DNA of 11,714 nucleotides from NCBI GenBank assembly GCA_040377825.1, contig JBEINZ010000079.1:1-11714 (forward strand). Reading direction: 5' to 3'. Under the pieces are notes generated by a model that was not told the DNA's origin, ran no database searches, and worked only from the letters and a program-made list of their open reading frames with translations. The translations under genes and the position numbers were made by a program. Positions 1 to 7,630 of this stretch are shown one piece after another. This DNA comes from JBEINZ01 sp040377825. GTDB taxonomy: Bacteria > Pseudomonadota > Alphaproteobacteria > Rhizobiales > Ancalomicrobiaceae. Position 1 is the first letter of the stretch, and every line of letters starts with the position of its first letter.

Positions 1-9
1 ACTGATTAT

Positions 10-44
10 AACGGCGTCGGTCATTCCGGCGCCGTTTTGTTTTG
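10..44 (+). terminator. Rho-independent terminator of a gene left of the window
   Basis: An 11-bp inverted repeat (left arm 10-20, right arm 26-36, one G-U wobble) encloses a 5-nt loop and is followed by a T-rich tract (TTGTTTTG, 37-44). This is the classical intrinsic terminator form. It most likely closes a + strand gene ending just before the window. That gene is not visible, so whether it is the cargo of the secretion system downstream is unknown. Confidence 0.8.
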
Positions 45-185
45 TGAGCATTAACCTTGTCGAGGTCGGATTCATTAAAATTCGAACCAAGTTTCCCTTA
101 ATGACGAACTCCACTTGTCGATCGATACATTCTTGTTTTAAGTGCAGCTCATGGTCTCGACACGGCTGGTTGACTTCGCGGTCCG

Positions 186-214
186 TCAGTATTTCGTATT
201 CGAGATTTTATAAT
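186..214 (+). promoter_or_regulatory. Possible sigma70 promoter of the type I secretion operon
   Basis: A perfect TATAAT lies at 209-214 in an AT-rich pocket, about 49 bases before the chosen start of the exporter gene at 263. The hexamer 17 bases upstream (186-191, TCAGTA) is a poor -35 element and no extended -10 TG is present. The call therefore rests on the -10 box, its position and the AT-rich setting. The rest of the leader (45-262) shows no convincing gene. A TTGACT at 170-175 is too far upstream to pair with this -10. Confidence 0.35.
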
Positions 215-262
215 TGTTGCGCATATCCAAACGTCCATACGACGATTTGGGGAGGCTCATTC

Positions 263-2014
263 ATGTCAGTGGCGTCAGACCAAATTTTCCCACGCATTGC
301 CCGTCCAGCTTTCATTGGCATCGCGCTCATAAGCGGCGTGATCAATGTTCTCTACCTGACTGGCTCTTTCTATATGCTTGAGGTCTACGATCGGGTGCTT
401 CCCGGCCGTAGCGTGGCAACCCTCGTCGGATTGTCGACTTTGGTCGTCGGACTATATCTTTTTCAAGGTGTCCTCGAGCATATCCGTGCACGTGTTCTGT
501 CCCGAATTGGGGCGTCATTCGACCGAAAGCTTCACGAGCGCGTTTACGATATTGTTGTCCGTCAACCGCTCGCTGGACGCGATCGCGGCGATGGCGGACA
601 GTCCGTGCGCGATCTTGATCAAGTCCGTAGCTTCATGGGGAGTTCAGGGCCAACCGCACTGTTCGACCTGCCTTGGATCCCGCTCTACCTCGTCATTCTC
701 TTCGCATTCCACACTATAATCGGCTTGGTGGCGCTCGGCGGTGCGATTGTCCTACTCTTATTGACGCTCATCAGCGAATTGGCGACGAGTGCTCCAGCAA
801 AGGAGACGATGGGACGCGCGCAGCGGCGTGGCTTAATGATCGAGGCGAGCCGCCGAAACGCCGAAACTTTACATGCTCTCGGTATGCGCAATGTATTTCG
901 TGATCGCTGGACGAAGTTACACGATGATTACATCGATGCGCAGCTTCGGACATCTGATGTCATCAGCGTGCTGGGAACGATCTCCAAAGTCTTCCGCATG
1001 CTCCTGCAATCGGCGGTTCTCGGTGTCGGCGCGTATCTCGTTATCGGTCAAGAGGCGTCTGCCGGTATCATTATTGCCAGCTCGATCTTAACATCGCGCG
1101 CACTCGCCCCCGTTGAGCAAGTCATTGCCAATTGGAAGAACTTCGTTGCTGCACGACAGGGCTGGAACCGCCTCCAAGGGCTCTTCACGCGATTTCCGGT
1201 GCAGCCGGAAACCATGCGCCTGCCACGTCCACAATCGAGCGTTGTTGTGGAATTTGCGACCGTCGCGCCCCCTGGCCAAGAGCGGCCAGTGCTTTTCGAC
1301 GTCAGCTTTGCCGTGCGTGCCGGAAGCGCGCTCGGCGTAATCGGACCGAGCGCGTCCGGCAAGTCGTCACTTGCGCGACTGCTTGTCGGCATTTGGCAAC
1401 CCTTGCGCGGAAAAGTCCGACTCGACGGCGCGGCACTTGAACACTGGGATCCCGATCAACTTGGCGCCCATATCGGTTACCTTCCACAGGACATCGAGCT
1501 CTTCCCGGGCAGCGTGAAAGACAACATTGCTCGCTTCACCCCAAATCCGTCGCCCGAGGCGATCATTGATGCGGCCACCGCGGCGCGCATCCATGACATG
1601 ATCCTAAGACTTCCCGACGGCTACGACACGCAGATCGGCGAAGGCGGATTGTCGCTCTCTGCGGGCCAGCGCCAGCGCCTCGCGCTTGCCCGCGCACTTT
1701 ACGGTGATCCGTTCCTCCTCGTGCTGGACGAGCCGAACTCGAACCTTGATGCCGTTGGTGACGAGGCCCTGACCGAAGCCATCCTAAGCGTTCGAGCCCG
1801 TGGTGGCATCGTGATCGTGATCGCCCATCGACCGAGCGCACTCGCCGGCTGCGATGTCGTCCTCGTGATGTCGGAAGGCCGCGTGCAGTCGTTTGGACCG
1901 AAAGACGAGGTGCTTTCGAAGGTCATGCGCCTACCGGGCAAACATTCGGCCGCTGGTGTCGGATCCTCTCCGACACCCCTAAAGATTCGTCAGGACAATG
2001 GAGCTGGGGCATGA
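263..2014 (+). CDS. Type I secretion system permease/ATPase (PrtD family ABC exporter)
   Basis: This is the inner-membrane ABC exporter of a type I secretion system, which uses ATP to move an unfolded substrate straight to the outside together with a HlyD adaptor and a TolC-like channel. The product is 583 residues, normal for the PrtD/AprD group, and has no N-terminal C39 peptidase or C39-like domain. Hydrophobic helices fill roughly residues 12-300, starting with the family-typical segment around YLTGSFYMLEVYDRVLP. The nucleotide-binding domain follows: Walker A GPSASGKSS (361-369), signature LSAGQ (465-469), Walker B with D489 and E490, D-loop SNLD, and switch histidine H522. All key ATPase residues are present. 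I chose the ATG at 263 because GGGGAGG lies 7-13 bases upstream and family similarity starts there; the frame stays open further upstream but reads as non-coding. The stop overlaps the adaptor start by four bases (ATGA). The substrate cannot be told; many relatives export RTX proteins or proteases. Confidence 0.93.
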   Translation: MSVASDQIFPRIARPAFIGIALISGVINVLYLTGSFYMLEVYDRVLPGRSVATLVGLSTLVVGLYLFQGVLEHIRARVLSRIGASFDRKLHERVYDIVVRQPLAGRDRGDGGQSVRDLDQVRSFMGSSGPTALFDLPWIPLYLVILFAFHTIIGLVALGGAIVLLLLTLISELATSAPAKETMGRAQRRGLMIEASRRNAETLHALGMRNVFRDRWTKLHDDYIDAQLRTSDVISVLGTISKVFRMLLQSAVLGVGAYLVIGQEASAGIIIASSILTSRALAPVEQVIANWKNFVAARQGWNRLQGLFTRFPVQPETMRLPRPQSSVVVEFATVAPPGQERPVLFDVSFAVRAGSALGVIGPSASGKSSLARLLVGIWQPLRGKVRLDGAALEHWDPDQLGAHIGYLPQDIELFPGSVKDNIARFTPNPSPEAIIDAATAARIHDMILRLPDGYDTQIGEGGLSLSAGQRQRLALARALYGDPFLLVLDEPNSNLDAVGDEALTEAILSVRARGGIVIVIAHRPSALAGCDVVLVMSEGRVQSFGPKDEVLSKVMRLPGKHSAAGVGSSPTPLKIRQDNGAGA

Positions 2015-3330
2015 AACACGTAAAAAATGCTTTGGGCGATCCGGAAGTCTCAATCCGGCGCGGACTATTCGCCGGGATCGCGGCAGTGGTGATTATGGTG
2101 GGCGGAGCGGGCGGATGGGCTTCGACAACGCAGTTCTCCGGCGCGGTCGTGACGCCGGGCATCCTCGTCGTCGACTCCAGCGTCAAGAAGGTCCAGCATC
2201 CGACAGGCGGCGTTGTCGGCGAAATTCGGGTGCGCGACGGGGACTCCGTCGCCGCGGGCAGCGTTCTCGCGCGCCTCGATGAGACCGTTACACGGGCCAA
2301 TCTCGCGATCGTGCAAAAGAGCCTTGACGAATTCCGTATTCGCCAATCAAGGCTCGAAGCGGAGTTGAACGGAGATCCGACGTTCGCGGTCCCCGACAAT
2401 TTGGAAGGAAATAGGAGCGATCCCGAGACCGATCGCACGATTCGAACCGAGAAACGCGTGTTCGAAACGCGAAAACTGTCTCGCGAGGGCCAACGCTCCC
2501 AGCTTCTCGAGCGCATCGGGCAGCTCCGCGAGCAAATGCTCGGCCTTAACGAGCAGGTGGTTTCGAAGGGGCGCGAGATTGAGTTGATCGGCGAGGAACT
2601 CGCGGGCGTGCGGGAACTCTTTCAGAAAAAGCTTATCTCGCTCCAGCGCGTTACCGCTCTTGAACGGGACTCGGCGCGACTACGCGGCGAACGCGGCTCC
2701 CTCATCTCCTCGATCGCCCAATCCAAGGGTCGCATAACCGAAATCGAACTGCAGATCATGCAAATCGATCAGGATCTGCGCACGGAGGTCGGGAAAGAGA
2801 TCTCTACCGTGCAAAGCAAGATCGCTGAACTCGTTGAACGGAAAGTCGGCGCGGAGGATCAATTGAAGCGGATCGACATTCGCGCGCCGCAAAGCGGTCG
2901 GGTCCATCAGCTCGCCGTGCATACCGTGGGCGGCGTGATCGGTCCGGCCGAAACGATCATGATGATCGTGCCCGAAAGCGACAAGCTTGCCGTCGAATGC
3001 AAAATCAACCCTCGAGACATCGATCAGGTCCGGCAGGCCCGCACCGCACGGCTGCGCTTCTCGGCCTTCGATCAACGGACGACACCGGAAATCGATGGAA
3101 CGCTGGCGCTCGTATCGCCGGACTTGAGCACTGATCCGCGCACAGGGGCGAGTTATTACACGGCTCGGATTATGATCTCGGCTGAAGAAATCGCAAGACT
3201 TGAGAACTTGAAGCTCGTACCCGGCATGCCGGTCGAAGCATTCATCCAAACGAGTGAGCGGACGGTTATTTCCTATTTCACCAAGCCGCTTGCGGATCAG
3301 GTCGAACGCGCCTTCCGAGAAGGCCGCTGA
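2011..3330 (+). CDS. HlyD family type I secretion periplasmic adaptor subunit
   Basis: This is the membrane fusion protein that links the ABC exporter to an outer-membrane TolC-type channel. The product is 439 residues, usual for the PrtE/HlyD group. It has a short cytoplasmic N-terminus, one membrane helix at about residues 18-37, and a lipoyl-like half-motif (about 55-95, with HPTGGVVGEIRVRDGD). A long charged helical region follows at about 95-285, expected to form a coiled-coil hairpin. After it come the second lipoyl half (IRAPQSGRVHQL, near 288-300) and a beta-barrel region. The C-terminal end, with FTKPLADQVERAFRE, is typical of the family. The start codon sits in an ATGA overlap with the exporter stop, and GGAG at 2000-2003 gives a good ribosome site 7 bases before it, so translation is probably coupled. 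A terminator follows at 3366-3398. The outer-membrane partner is not in the window. Confidence 0.93.
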   Translation: MKHVKNALGDPEVSIRRGLFAGIAAVVIMVGGAGGWASTTQFSGAVVTPGILVVDSSVKKVQHPTGGVVGEIRVRDGDSVAAGSVLARLDETVTRANLAIVQKSLDEFRIRQSRLEAELNGDPTFAVPDNLEGNRSDPETDRTIRTEKRVFETRKLSREGQRSQLLERIGQLREQMLGLNEQVVSKGREIELIGEELAGVRELFQKKLISLQRVTALERDSARLRGERGSLISSIAQSKGRITEIELQIMQIDQDLRTEVGKEISTVQSKIAELVERKVGAEDQLKRIDIRAPQSGRVHQLAVHTVGGVIGPAETIMMIVPESDKLAVECKINPRDIDQVRQARTARLRFSAFDQRTTPEIDGTLALVSPDLSTDPRTGASYYTARIMISAEEIARLENLKLVPGMPVEAFIQTSERTVISYFTKPLADQVERAFREGR

Positions 3331-3365
3331 AATCGTCGGATCGCAAGAGCGTCTTTAGGATACCC

Positions 3366-3398
3366 AAGGGAGAAGCCGGATCGTTCGGCTCTCCCTTT
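3366..3398 (+). terminator. Rho-independent terminator of the secretion operon
   Basis: An inverted repeat has arms AAGGGAGAAGCCG (3366-3378) and CGGCTCTCCCTT (3386-3397), with a single bulged A and a 7-nt loop, and is followed by TTTT. It lies 36 bases after the HlyD stop and separates the secretion operon from the ABC importer genes. Confidence 0.78.
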
Positions 3399-3477
3399 TC
3401 GTGCTAAGAGGGCCAGTCGTAAACGCGGGTCTTGTCCGAACCAACACTCATGCCCAATAATTCTTCATCGATCGCTC

Positions 3478-3506
3478 TTGCTAGAAATTTGTCCATTTGA
3501 TCAAAT
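3478..3506 (+). promoter_or_regulatory. Candidate promoter and overlapping palindromic operator of the ABC importer operon
   Basis: TTGCTA (3478-3483) and TCAAAT (3501-3506) are separated by 17 bases, each matching the sigma70 consensus at four of six positions. The -10 hexamer is the right half of a perfect 12-bp palindrome, ATTTGATCAAAT (3495-3506). That is a typical place for a repressor site. The element lies 31 bases before the ATG at 3538. The promoter match alone is weak; the overlap with a perfect palindrome in an otherwise gene-free spacer raises it above chance. The regulator is not identified. Confidence 0.4.
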
Positions 3507-3537
3507 CCCTCTGACGGGAACCACAAGGAAAGCCGGA

Positions 3538-4389
3538 ATGGCCGACGCGGCGGTGAAGCGATTAGTGTCTTTCGCCGAAGAGACCGGGTCTACGGCGGAC
3601 CTCGCCGCTGCGCGTCCGGTCATTGAAGCCCGAGGTCTGTCTCTGACGTTCGAAACGAATGACGGCCCTGTCTTTGCCCTCTCCGATGTCGATCTGACGG
3701 TGAACGAAGGCGATTTCGTTTCCTTCATTGGCCCTTCCGGCTGTGGCAAGACCACGCTGCTTCGTCTCTTCGCCGACCTTGAACAAGCGACGTCTGGAAC
3801 GATGTCGGTGAATGGCGTGGATCCTGAGACGGCCAGGCGGCGGCGCGACTACGGTTATGTCTTCCAGGCCCCCGGTCTTTATCCGTGGCGCACGGTCGAG
3901 AAGAACGTAATGCTGCCGTTGGAAATCATGGGGACCCCACGCGCGGAGCGGCGGGCGAGGGCGGCGCGCAACCTTGGCCTCGTCAATCTCGGCGGCTTTG
4001 AAAAGAAGTATCCTTGGCAGCTCTCCGGGGGAATGCAGCAGCGCGCCTCGATCGCGCGCGCGCTTTCGTTCGATCCAAAGCTTCTGCTCATGGACGAACC
4101 GTTCGGCGCGCTCGACGAAATCGTGCGCGATAAGCTGAACGAACAACTGCTGAGGCTCTGGTCCGAGACGCGCAAGACCATTGTTTTCGTCACGCATTCG
4201 ATTCCCGAAGCGGTGTTTCTTTCAACCCGTATCGTGGTCATGAGTCCGCGGCCTGGGCGGATCATCGACATCATTCCCTGCGATTTTCCGCGCGATCGCA
4301 CCCTGGACATCCGTGAGACGCCCGAGTTCCTTAAAGTCGCCCGTCGCGTCCGCGAGGGGCTCCGCGCGGGACACTCTTATGATGACTAA
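3538..4389 (+). CDS. ABC transporter ATP-binding protein, NitT/TauT type (pyrimidine/ureide importer)
   Basis: This is the cytoplasmic ATPase of the importer encoded by this and the next three genes. The product is 283 residues with one nucleotide-binding domain carrying all motifs: Walker A GPSGCGKTT (65-73), Q-loop Q110 followed by APGLYPWRTVEKNV (the PWRTV context is typical of SsuB/TauB/ThiZ-like ATPases), signature LSGGMQQR (162-169), Walker B LLLMDEP (182-188) and switch H220. About 30 residues precede the domain, slightly longer than in SsuB-type proteins. I chose the ATG at 3538 because AAGGAA lies about 7 bases upstream; a TTG at 3478 in the same frame lacks a ribosome site. The end overlaps the next start by 11 bases. 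A NitT/TauT assignment does not by itself give the substrate; the adjacent catabolic genes suggest a pyrimidine or hydantoin. Confidence 0.92.
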   Translation: MADAAVKRLVSFAEETGSTADLAAARPVIEARGLSLTFETNDGPVFALSDVDLTVNEGDFVSFIGPSGCGKTTLLRLFADLEQATSGTMSVNGVDPETARRRRDYGYVFQAPGLYPWRTVEKNVMLPLEIMGTPRAERRARAARNLGLVNLGGFEKKYPWQLSGGMQQRASIARALSFDPKLLLMDEPFGALDEIVRDKLNEQLLRLWSETRKTIVFVTHSIPEAVFLSTRIVVMSPRPGRIIDIIPCDFPRDRTLDIRETPEFLKVARRVREGLRAGHSYDD

Positions 4390-5326
4390 GGCGGTGCGGC
4401 GCCAGCCTCGACCGGTCTTCGATCGCCTCACGAGCAGCCACGCCGCGCCTGTTGCGACGATGGTTTTCGCGCTGCTCGTCATTTGGTACGCCGCGTGCCT
4501 CCCCATGAACACCGACCTGCCCTCGATGCCGATGGGCGGGACACTCATGGAACGTTTCACCGCCGCGGTCGCGCTCGACCGGCCGGTCCTCCCCGCGCCC
4601 CACCAAATCGCGATGGAACTCCGCACCTCGGTCTGCGGTCGTTTGCCGGAGGCGGACAGCTTCGCCGCGGCGTTCTTCTCATGTGACCTGCGCTGGGGGC
4701 CGAGGAATCTGCTTTTTCACGCGTGGACGACGCTTTCGGCGACGTTGCTTGGGTTCCTGTTCGGCGCGACGCTCGGCATCGGATTGGCGGTGCTGATTGT
4801 CCATGTGCGCGCTCTTGAGAAAAGTCTCATGCCTTGGATCGTAGCCTCGCAGACGGTGCCGATTTTGGCGGTGGCGCCAATCGTGATCGTGGTGCTCGGC
4901 TCCCAGGGGCTGACCGGACTGATACCAAAGGCGATCATCTCCGCTTATCTATGCTTTTTCCCCGTGGCCATTGGCATGGTGAAAGGGCTCAACGCGCCGA
5001 ACGTTATTGATCTCGACCTGATGCGCACCTACAACGCATCCGAGGCCCAGACATTCTGGAAGCTGCGTTGGCCCGCCGCGCTTCCATTCCTGTTCGCAAG
5101 TTTCAAGGTCGCCATCGCGATCAGTCTCGTCGGGGCGATCGTCGGCGAACTGCCGACCGGGGCCCAAGCGGGCCTTGGCGCGCGGCTTCTGTCGGGCTCC
5201 TACTACGGACAGACCGTGCAGATCTGGGCTGCGCTGGTTGCCGCGGCGATCCTCGCGGCGACGGCGATCGGCGCGGTAGGCCTTGCCGAACGCTTGACCG
5301 CAAAGGTCATGGGAGCCGCCCGATGA
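4379..5326 (+). CDS. ABC transporter permease 1, NitT/TauT type
   Basis: This is one of the two inner-membrane channel subunits of the importer. The product is 315 residues. A first membrane helix (about 26-42) is followed by a long, probably periplasmic loop (about 43-112), then a BPD_transp_1-type core of about five helices. The conserved EAA coupling loop is present around EAQTFWKLRWPAALPF, which docks on the ATPase. The loop contains the usual family motif VLPAPHQIAMEL, then an insertion with C86 and C102. Two adjacent ATGs (4379 and 4382) could both start it. I list the first; either overlaps the ATPase stop by 8-11 bases, indicating translational coupling. The stop overlaps the next gene by ATGA. 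The family and role are clear, the substrate is inferred from context. Confidence 0.9.
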   Translation: MMTKAVRRQPRPVFDRLTSSHAAPVATMVFALLVIWYAACLPMNTDLPSMPMGGTLMERFTAAVALDRPVLPAPHQIAMELRTSVCGRLPEADSFAAAFFSCDLRWGPRNLLFHAWTTLSATLLGFLFGATLGIGLAVLIVHVRALEKSLMPWIVASQTVPILAVAPIVIVVLGSQGLTGLIPKAIISAYLCFFPVAIGMVKGLNAPNVIDLDLMRTYNASEAQTFWKLRWPAALPFLFASFKVAIAISLVGAIVGELPTGAQAGLGARLLSGSYYGQTVQIWAALVAAAILAATAIGAVGLAERLTAKVMGAAR

Positions 5327-6318
5327 CCGTGTCGGCCGGCCCCGACCTGACCGCCCGCACGATTGCCGCGACGATGGCGGGAGCGGCGTTCGTGGCGACG
5401 GTGGCAGTTCTGATTGTCGGACATGTCCATCATGCCGATGTGGCCGGCGCGGCGGGGAGTTCCTTTTGGATAGCCGTTGTTGCACTCTGGCTCCTGTCAT
5501 GGTTCGTGGTCGACCGCATGGCTCGGGTCCGCCCCCCGGCTCCTAACGCGCGCCGCCTGCTCGATATCCTCGTTCCCGTCGGCTTCGGGTTGGTTTTGCT
5601 GTTCCTTTGGGAGGTGATCACCGTCGGGGCCGGTGTACCGGGCGTGCTGATGCCGGCACCGTCCGCGATCGCGGCGCGGTTGGCGGTCTCCGGTCCGATC
5701 CTTCTAGAAGACTTCGTGCAGACGGTGCTGCGCGCCGTGATCCCGGGTTGGGCGATAGGCTCCGCGGCCGGGTTCCTCGTGGCGATCCTTGCCGACAGGA
5801 TCCCGTTCCTCGGACGCGGCCTGATACCGCTCGGCAACTTCGTGTCCGCGCTGCCGATGATCGGGATCGCGCCGATCATGGTGATGTGGTTTGGCTTCGA
5901 TTGGCAATCGAAAGTCGCCGTTGTCGTTGTCATGACCTTCTTCCCGGCGCTGGTGAACACTGTCGCGGGGCTCGCCTCGGCAGGCCGACTGGAGCAGGAT
6001 CTGATGCGCTCGTATGGCGCCGGCTATTTGGCGACGCTCTTGAAGCTGCGTTTGCCCGCCGCGATGCCTTTCGTCTTCAATGCCCTCAAGATCAACTCGA
6101 CGTTGGCGCTGATTGGGGCCATCGTGGCGGAGTTCTTTGGAACGCCGATCGTCGGCATGGGCTTTCGCATCTCGACCGAGGTCGGCCGCATGAGCCTCGA
6201 CATGGTCTGGGCAGAGATCGCAGTCGCGGCGGTCACCGGGTCGGTCTTCTATGGTCTGATCGCGCTTGCCGAGCGCGCCGCGACATTCTGGCATCCGTCG
6301 TACCGTCAGCGTCGATAG
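5323..6318 (+). CDS. ABC transporter permease 2, NitT/TauT type, with N-terminal membrane extension
   Basis: This is the second channel subunit, making a heterodimer with permease 1. The product is 331 residues, longer than the roughly 250-270 usual for SsuC/TauC-type permeases. The extra length is N-terminal: two additional hydrophobic segments at about 17-34 and 47-64 come before the conserved core. The core starts near residue 80 with a helix ending in LLFLWEVIT and the motif VLMPAPSAIAARL. The EAA-type loop is seen around SYGAGYLATLLKLRLPAAMPF. The start ATG lies in an ATGA overlap with permease 1, and GGGAG at 5311-5315 is a good ribosome site. It does not closely resemble permease 1 residue for residue, so it is not a recent tandem duplicate. 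Confidence 0.9.
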   Translation: MTVSAGPDLTARTIAATMAGAAFVATVAVLIVGHVHHADVAGAAGSSFWIAVVALWLLSWFVVDRMARVRPPAPNARRLLDILVPVGFGLVLLFLWEVITVGAGVPGVLMPAPSAIAARLAVSGPILLEDFVQTVLRAVIPGWAIGSAAGFLVAILADRIPFLGRGLIPLGNFVSALPMIGIAPIMVMWFGFDWQSKVAVVVVMTFFPALVNTVAGLASAGRLEQDLMRSYGAGYLATLLKLRLPAAMPFVFNALKINSTLALIGAIVAEFFGTPIVGMGFRISTEVGRMSLDMVWAEIAVAAVTGSVFYGLIALAERAATFWHPSYRQRR

Positions 6319-6356
6319 GCTTGGCGGCCGGTTTATTAGGAGAGGAGTAAAGTCAC

Positions 6357-7352
6357 ATGAGGAAGTCGATTGTTGCATTGAGCGTCCTGGCGCTAGGCCT
6401 TGCGGCCACGGCCGCATCCGCTCAAGACAAGCTCACGCTGCAGCTCAAATGGGTCACTCAGGCTCAGTTCGCCGGCTACTATGTCGCGAAGGACAAGGGC
6501 TTCTATAAGGAGGCTGGCCTCGATGTGACGATCAAGCCGGGCGGACCGGACATCGCCCCGCCGCAGGTCATTGCCGGCGGTGGCGCCGACGTGATCGTGG
6601 AATGGATGCCCGCGGCGCTAGCCGCGCGCGAGAAGGGCGTGGCTCTGGTCAATATCGCCCAGCCGTTCAAGCGCTCCGGCATGATGCTGACCTGCCGCAA
6701 GGAAACCGGCATCACCAAGCCGGAAGACTTCAAGGGCAAGACCCTCGGCGTCTGGTTCTTCGGCAACGAATATCCGTTCATGGCCTGGATGGCTCGGCTC
6801 GGCATTAAGACCGATGGCTCGGCCGGCGGCGTGAAGGTCATCAAGCAGGGTTTCAACGTCGATCCGCTGATCCAGAAGCAAGCGGATTGCGTCTCCACGA
6901 TGACCTATAACGAGTATTGGCAGGTTATCGACGCGGGCTTGAGCGCGGATAAGCTCGTCACCTTCAAATATGCCGATCAGGGCGTGGCGACCATGGAAGA
7001 CGGCCTCTACACGACCGACGAGAAGCTCAAGGACCCAAAGACGGTCGAGAAGCTCGGTAAGTTCGTGAAAGCCTCGATGAAGGGATGGGATTGGGCTCGC
7101 GCGAACCCGACCGAAGCCGCCAAGATCGTGCTCGACAACGACACGACCGGCGCGCAGACCGAGAAGCATCAGGTCCGCATGATGGGCGAAATCAACAAGC
7201 TCACCGACGGCTCCAATGGTAAGCTCGCGTCGGCGGATTACGATCTGACCGTCAAGACGTTGCTGACCGCCGGCGGTGAAGCCCCAGTGATCAGCAAGGA
7301 GCCGAAGGGCGCCTGGACCGCCGCCGTAACGGACGCCGCTGGGATCAAGTGA
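6357..7352 (+). CDS. ABC transporter periplasmic substrate-binding protein, NMT1/THI5-like
   Basis: This is the periplasmic receptor that captures the ligand and delivers it to the two permeases. The product is 331 residues. A clear Sec signal peptide (MRKS, hydrophobic core, then ASA) predicts signal peptidase I cleavage between A22 and Q23. The mature start LTLQLKWVTQAQFAGYYVAKD is the hallmark of the NMT1/THI5-like fold, the group that includes the formyl-aminopyrimidine receptor ThiY and other pyrimidine-type receptors. The downstream parts KGKTLGVWFFGNEYPFMAW and QADCVSTMTYNEYW fit the same clade. Two cysteines, C113 and C178, are present in the mature protein. The ribosome site AGGAGAGGAG (6338-6347) is very strong, as expected for a receptor made in excess of its membrane partners. 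A terminator follows directly. Ligand choice (thiamine precursor, uracil, dihydrouracil or hydantoin) is inferred only from the next two genes. Confidence 0.92.
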   Translation: MRKSIVALSVLALGLAATAASAQDKLTLQLKWVTQAQFAGYYVAKDKGFYKEAGLDVTIKPGGPDIAPPQVIAGGGADVIVEWMPAALAAREKGVALVNIAQPFKRSGMMLTCRKETGITKPEDFKGKTLGVWFFGNEYPFMAWMARLGIKTDGSAGGVKVIKQGFNVDPLIQKQADCVSTMTYNEYWQVIDAGLSADKLVTFKYADQGVATMEDGLYTTDEKLKDPKTVEKLGKFVKASMKGWDWARANPTEAAKIVLDNDTTGAQTEKHQVRMMGEINKLTDGSNGKLASADYDLTVKTLLTAGGEAPVISKEPKGAWTAAVTDAAGIK

Positions 7353-7358
7353 ACAATG

Positions 7359-7390
7359 CCCGGCCTCGCCACGCGCGGGGCCGGGTTTTC
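7359..7390 (+). terminator. Rho-independent terminator of the ABC importer operon
   Basis: An 11-bp stem (7359-7369 with 7375-7385, one G-U wobble) with a 5-nt loop is followed by TTTTC. It begins 6 bases after the stop of the binding-protein gene. It separates the transport genes from hydA, although partial readthrough cannot be excluded. Confidence 0.85.
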
Positions 7391-7548
7391 TTGATTGTTG
7401 GGTGAGGCGCGTGCACAAAAATTGCCATATGTCCAATCGATCCGATAGTTGGCCCGGCATTCCGCGCCGATTGTCATTTGGGGGAGCATCCGCGGCCATG
7501 CCCTTCGTCCAATCAAAGACGCTCGATCGTCTGGAATGCTTTGTGCGA

Positions 7549-7578
7549 TTGAAGCAGCCGCAGAACTGGTACCATAAC
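7549..7578 (+). promoter_or_regulatory. Possible promoter of hydA
   Basis: TTGAAG (7549-7554) and CATAAC (7573-7578), 18 bases apart, each match four of six consensus sigma70 positions. A perfect TGGTACCA (7567-7574) touches the -10. Because a strong terminator precedes hydA, a promoter somewhere in 7391-7640 is expected, and this is the best candidate I can find by eye. The rest of 7391-7645 contains no convincing gene. Confidence 0.3.
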
Positions 7579-7609
7579 TTCATCTAGGACGCGTTTGACC
7601 GACGCGGCC

Positions 7610-7630
7610 CTTGAATCGATCGATTCCAAG
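7610..7630. repeat. Inverted repeat just upstream of hydA, candidate operator or leader hairpin
   Basis: The core GAATCGATCGATTC (7613-7626) is a perfect 14-bp palindrome. Allowing one unpaired C, the symmetry extends to CTTG on the left and CAAG on the right. It ends two bases before the hydA ribosome site (GGAG, 7633-7636). As DNA it could bind a dimeric regulator. As RNA a tight hairpin is less likely, because the palindrome has almost no loop. Confidence 0.4.

Noticed and set aside
44..262. N-terminal extension of the exporter gene from an upstream GTG
   Set aside because: The frame is open, but its residues are rich in Ser, Cys and His and unlike any exporter N-terminus. The ATG at 263 has a strong ribosome site and matches the family start. 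The stretch also contains the likely promoter.
6618..7583. Long antisense open frame opposite the binding-protein gene
   Set aside because: It is explained by GC-rich third codon positions of the real gene on the other strand. It also reads through the importer terminator and has no family-like motifs.
7402..7587. 61-codon + strand open frame between the importer terminator and hydA
   Set aside because: It has a GTG start without a convincing ribosome site and no recognisable features, and the candidate hydA promoter lies inside it. A real small protein cannot be excluded, but nothing supports it.
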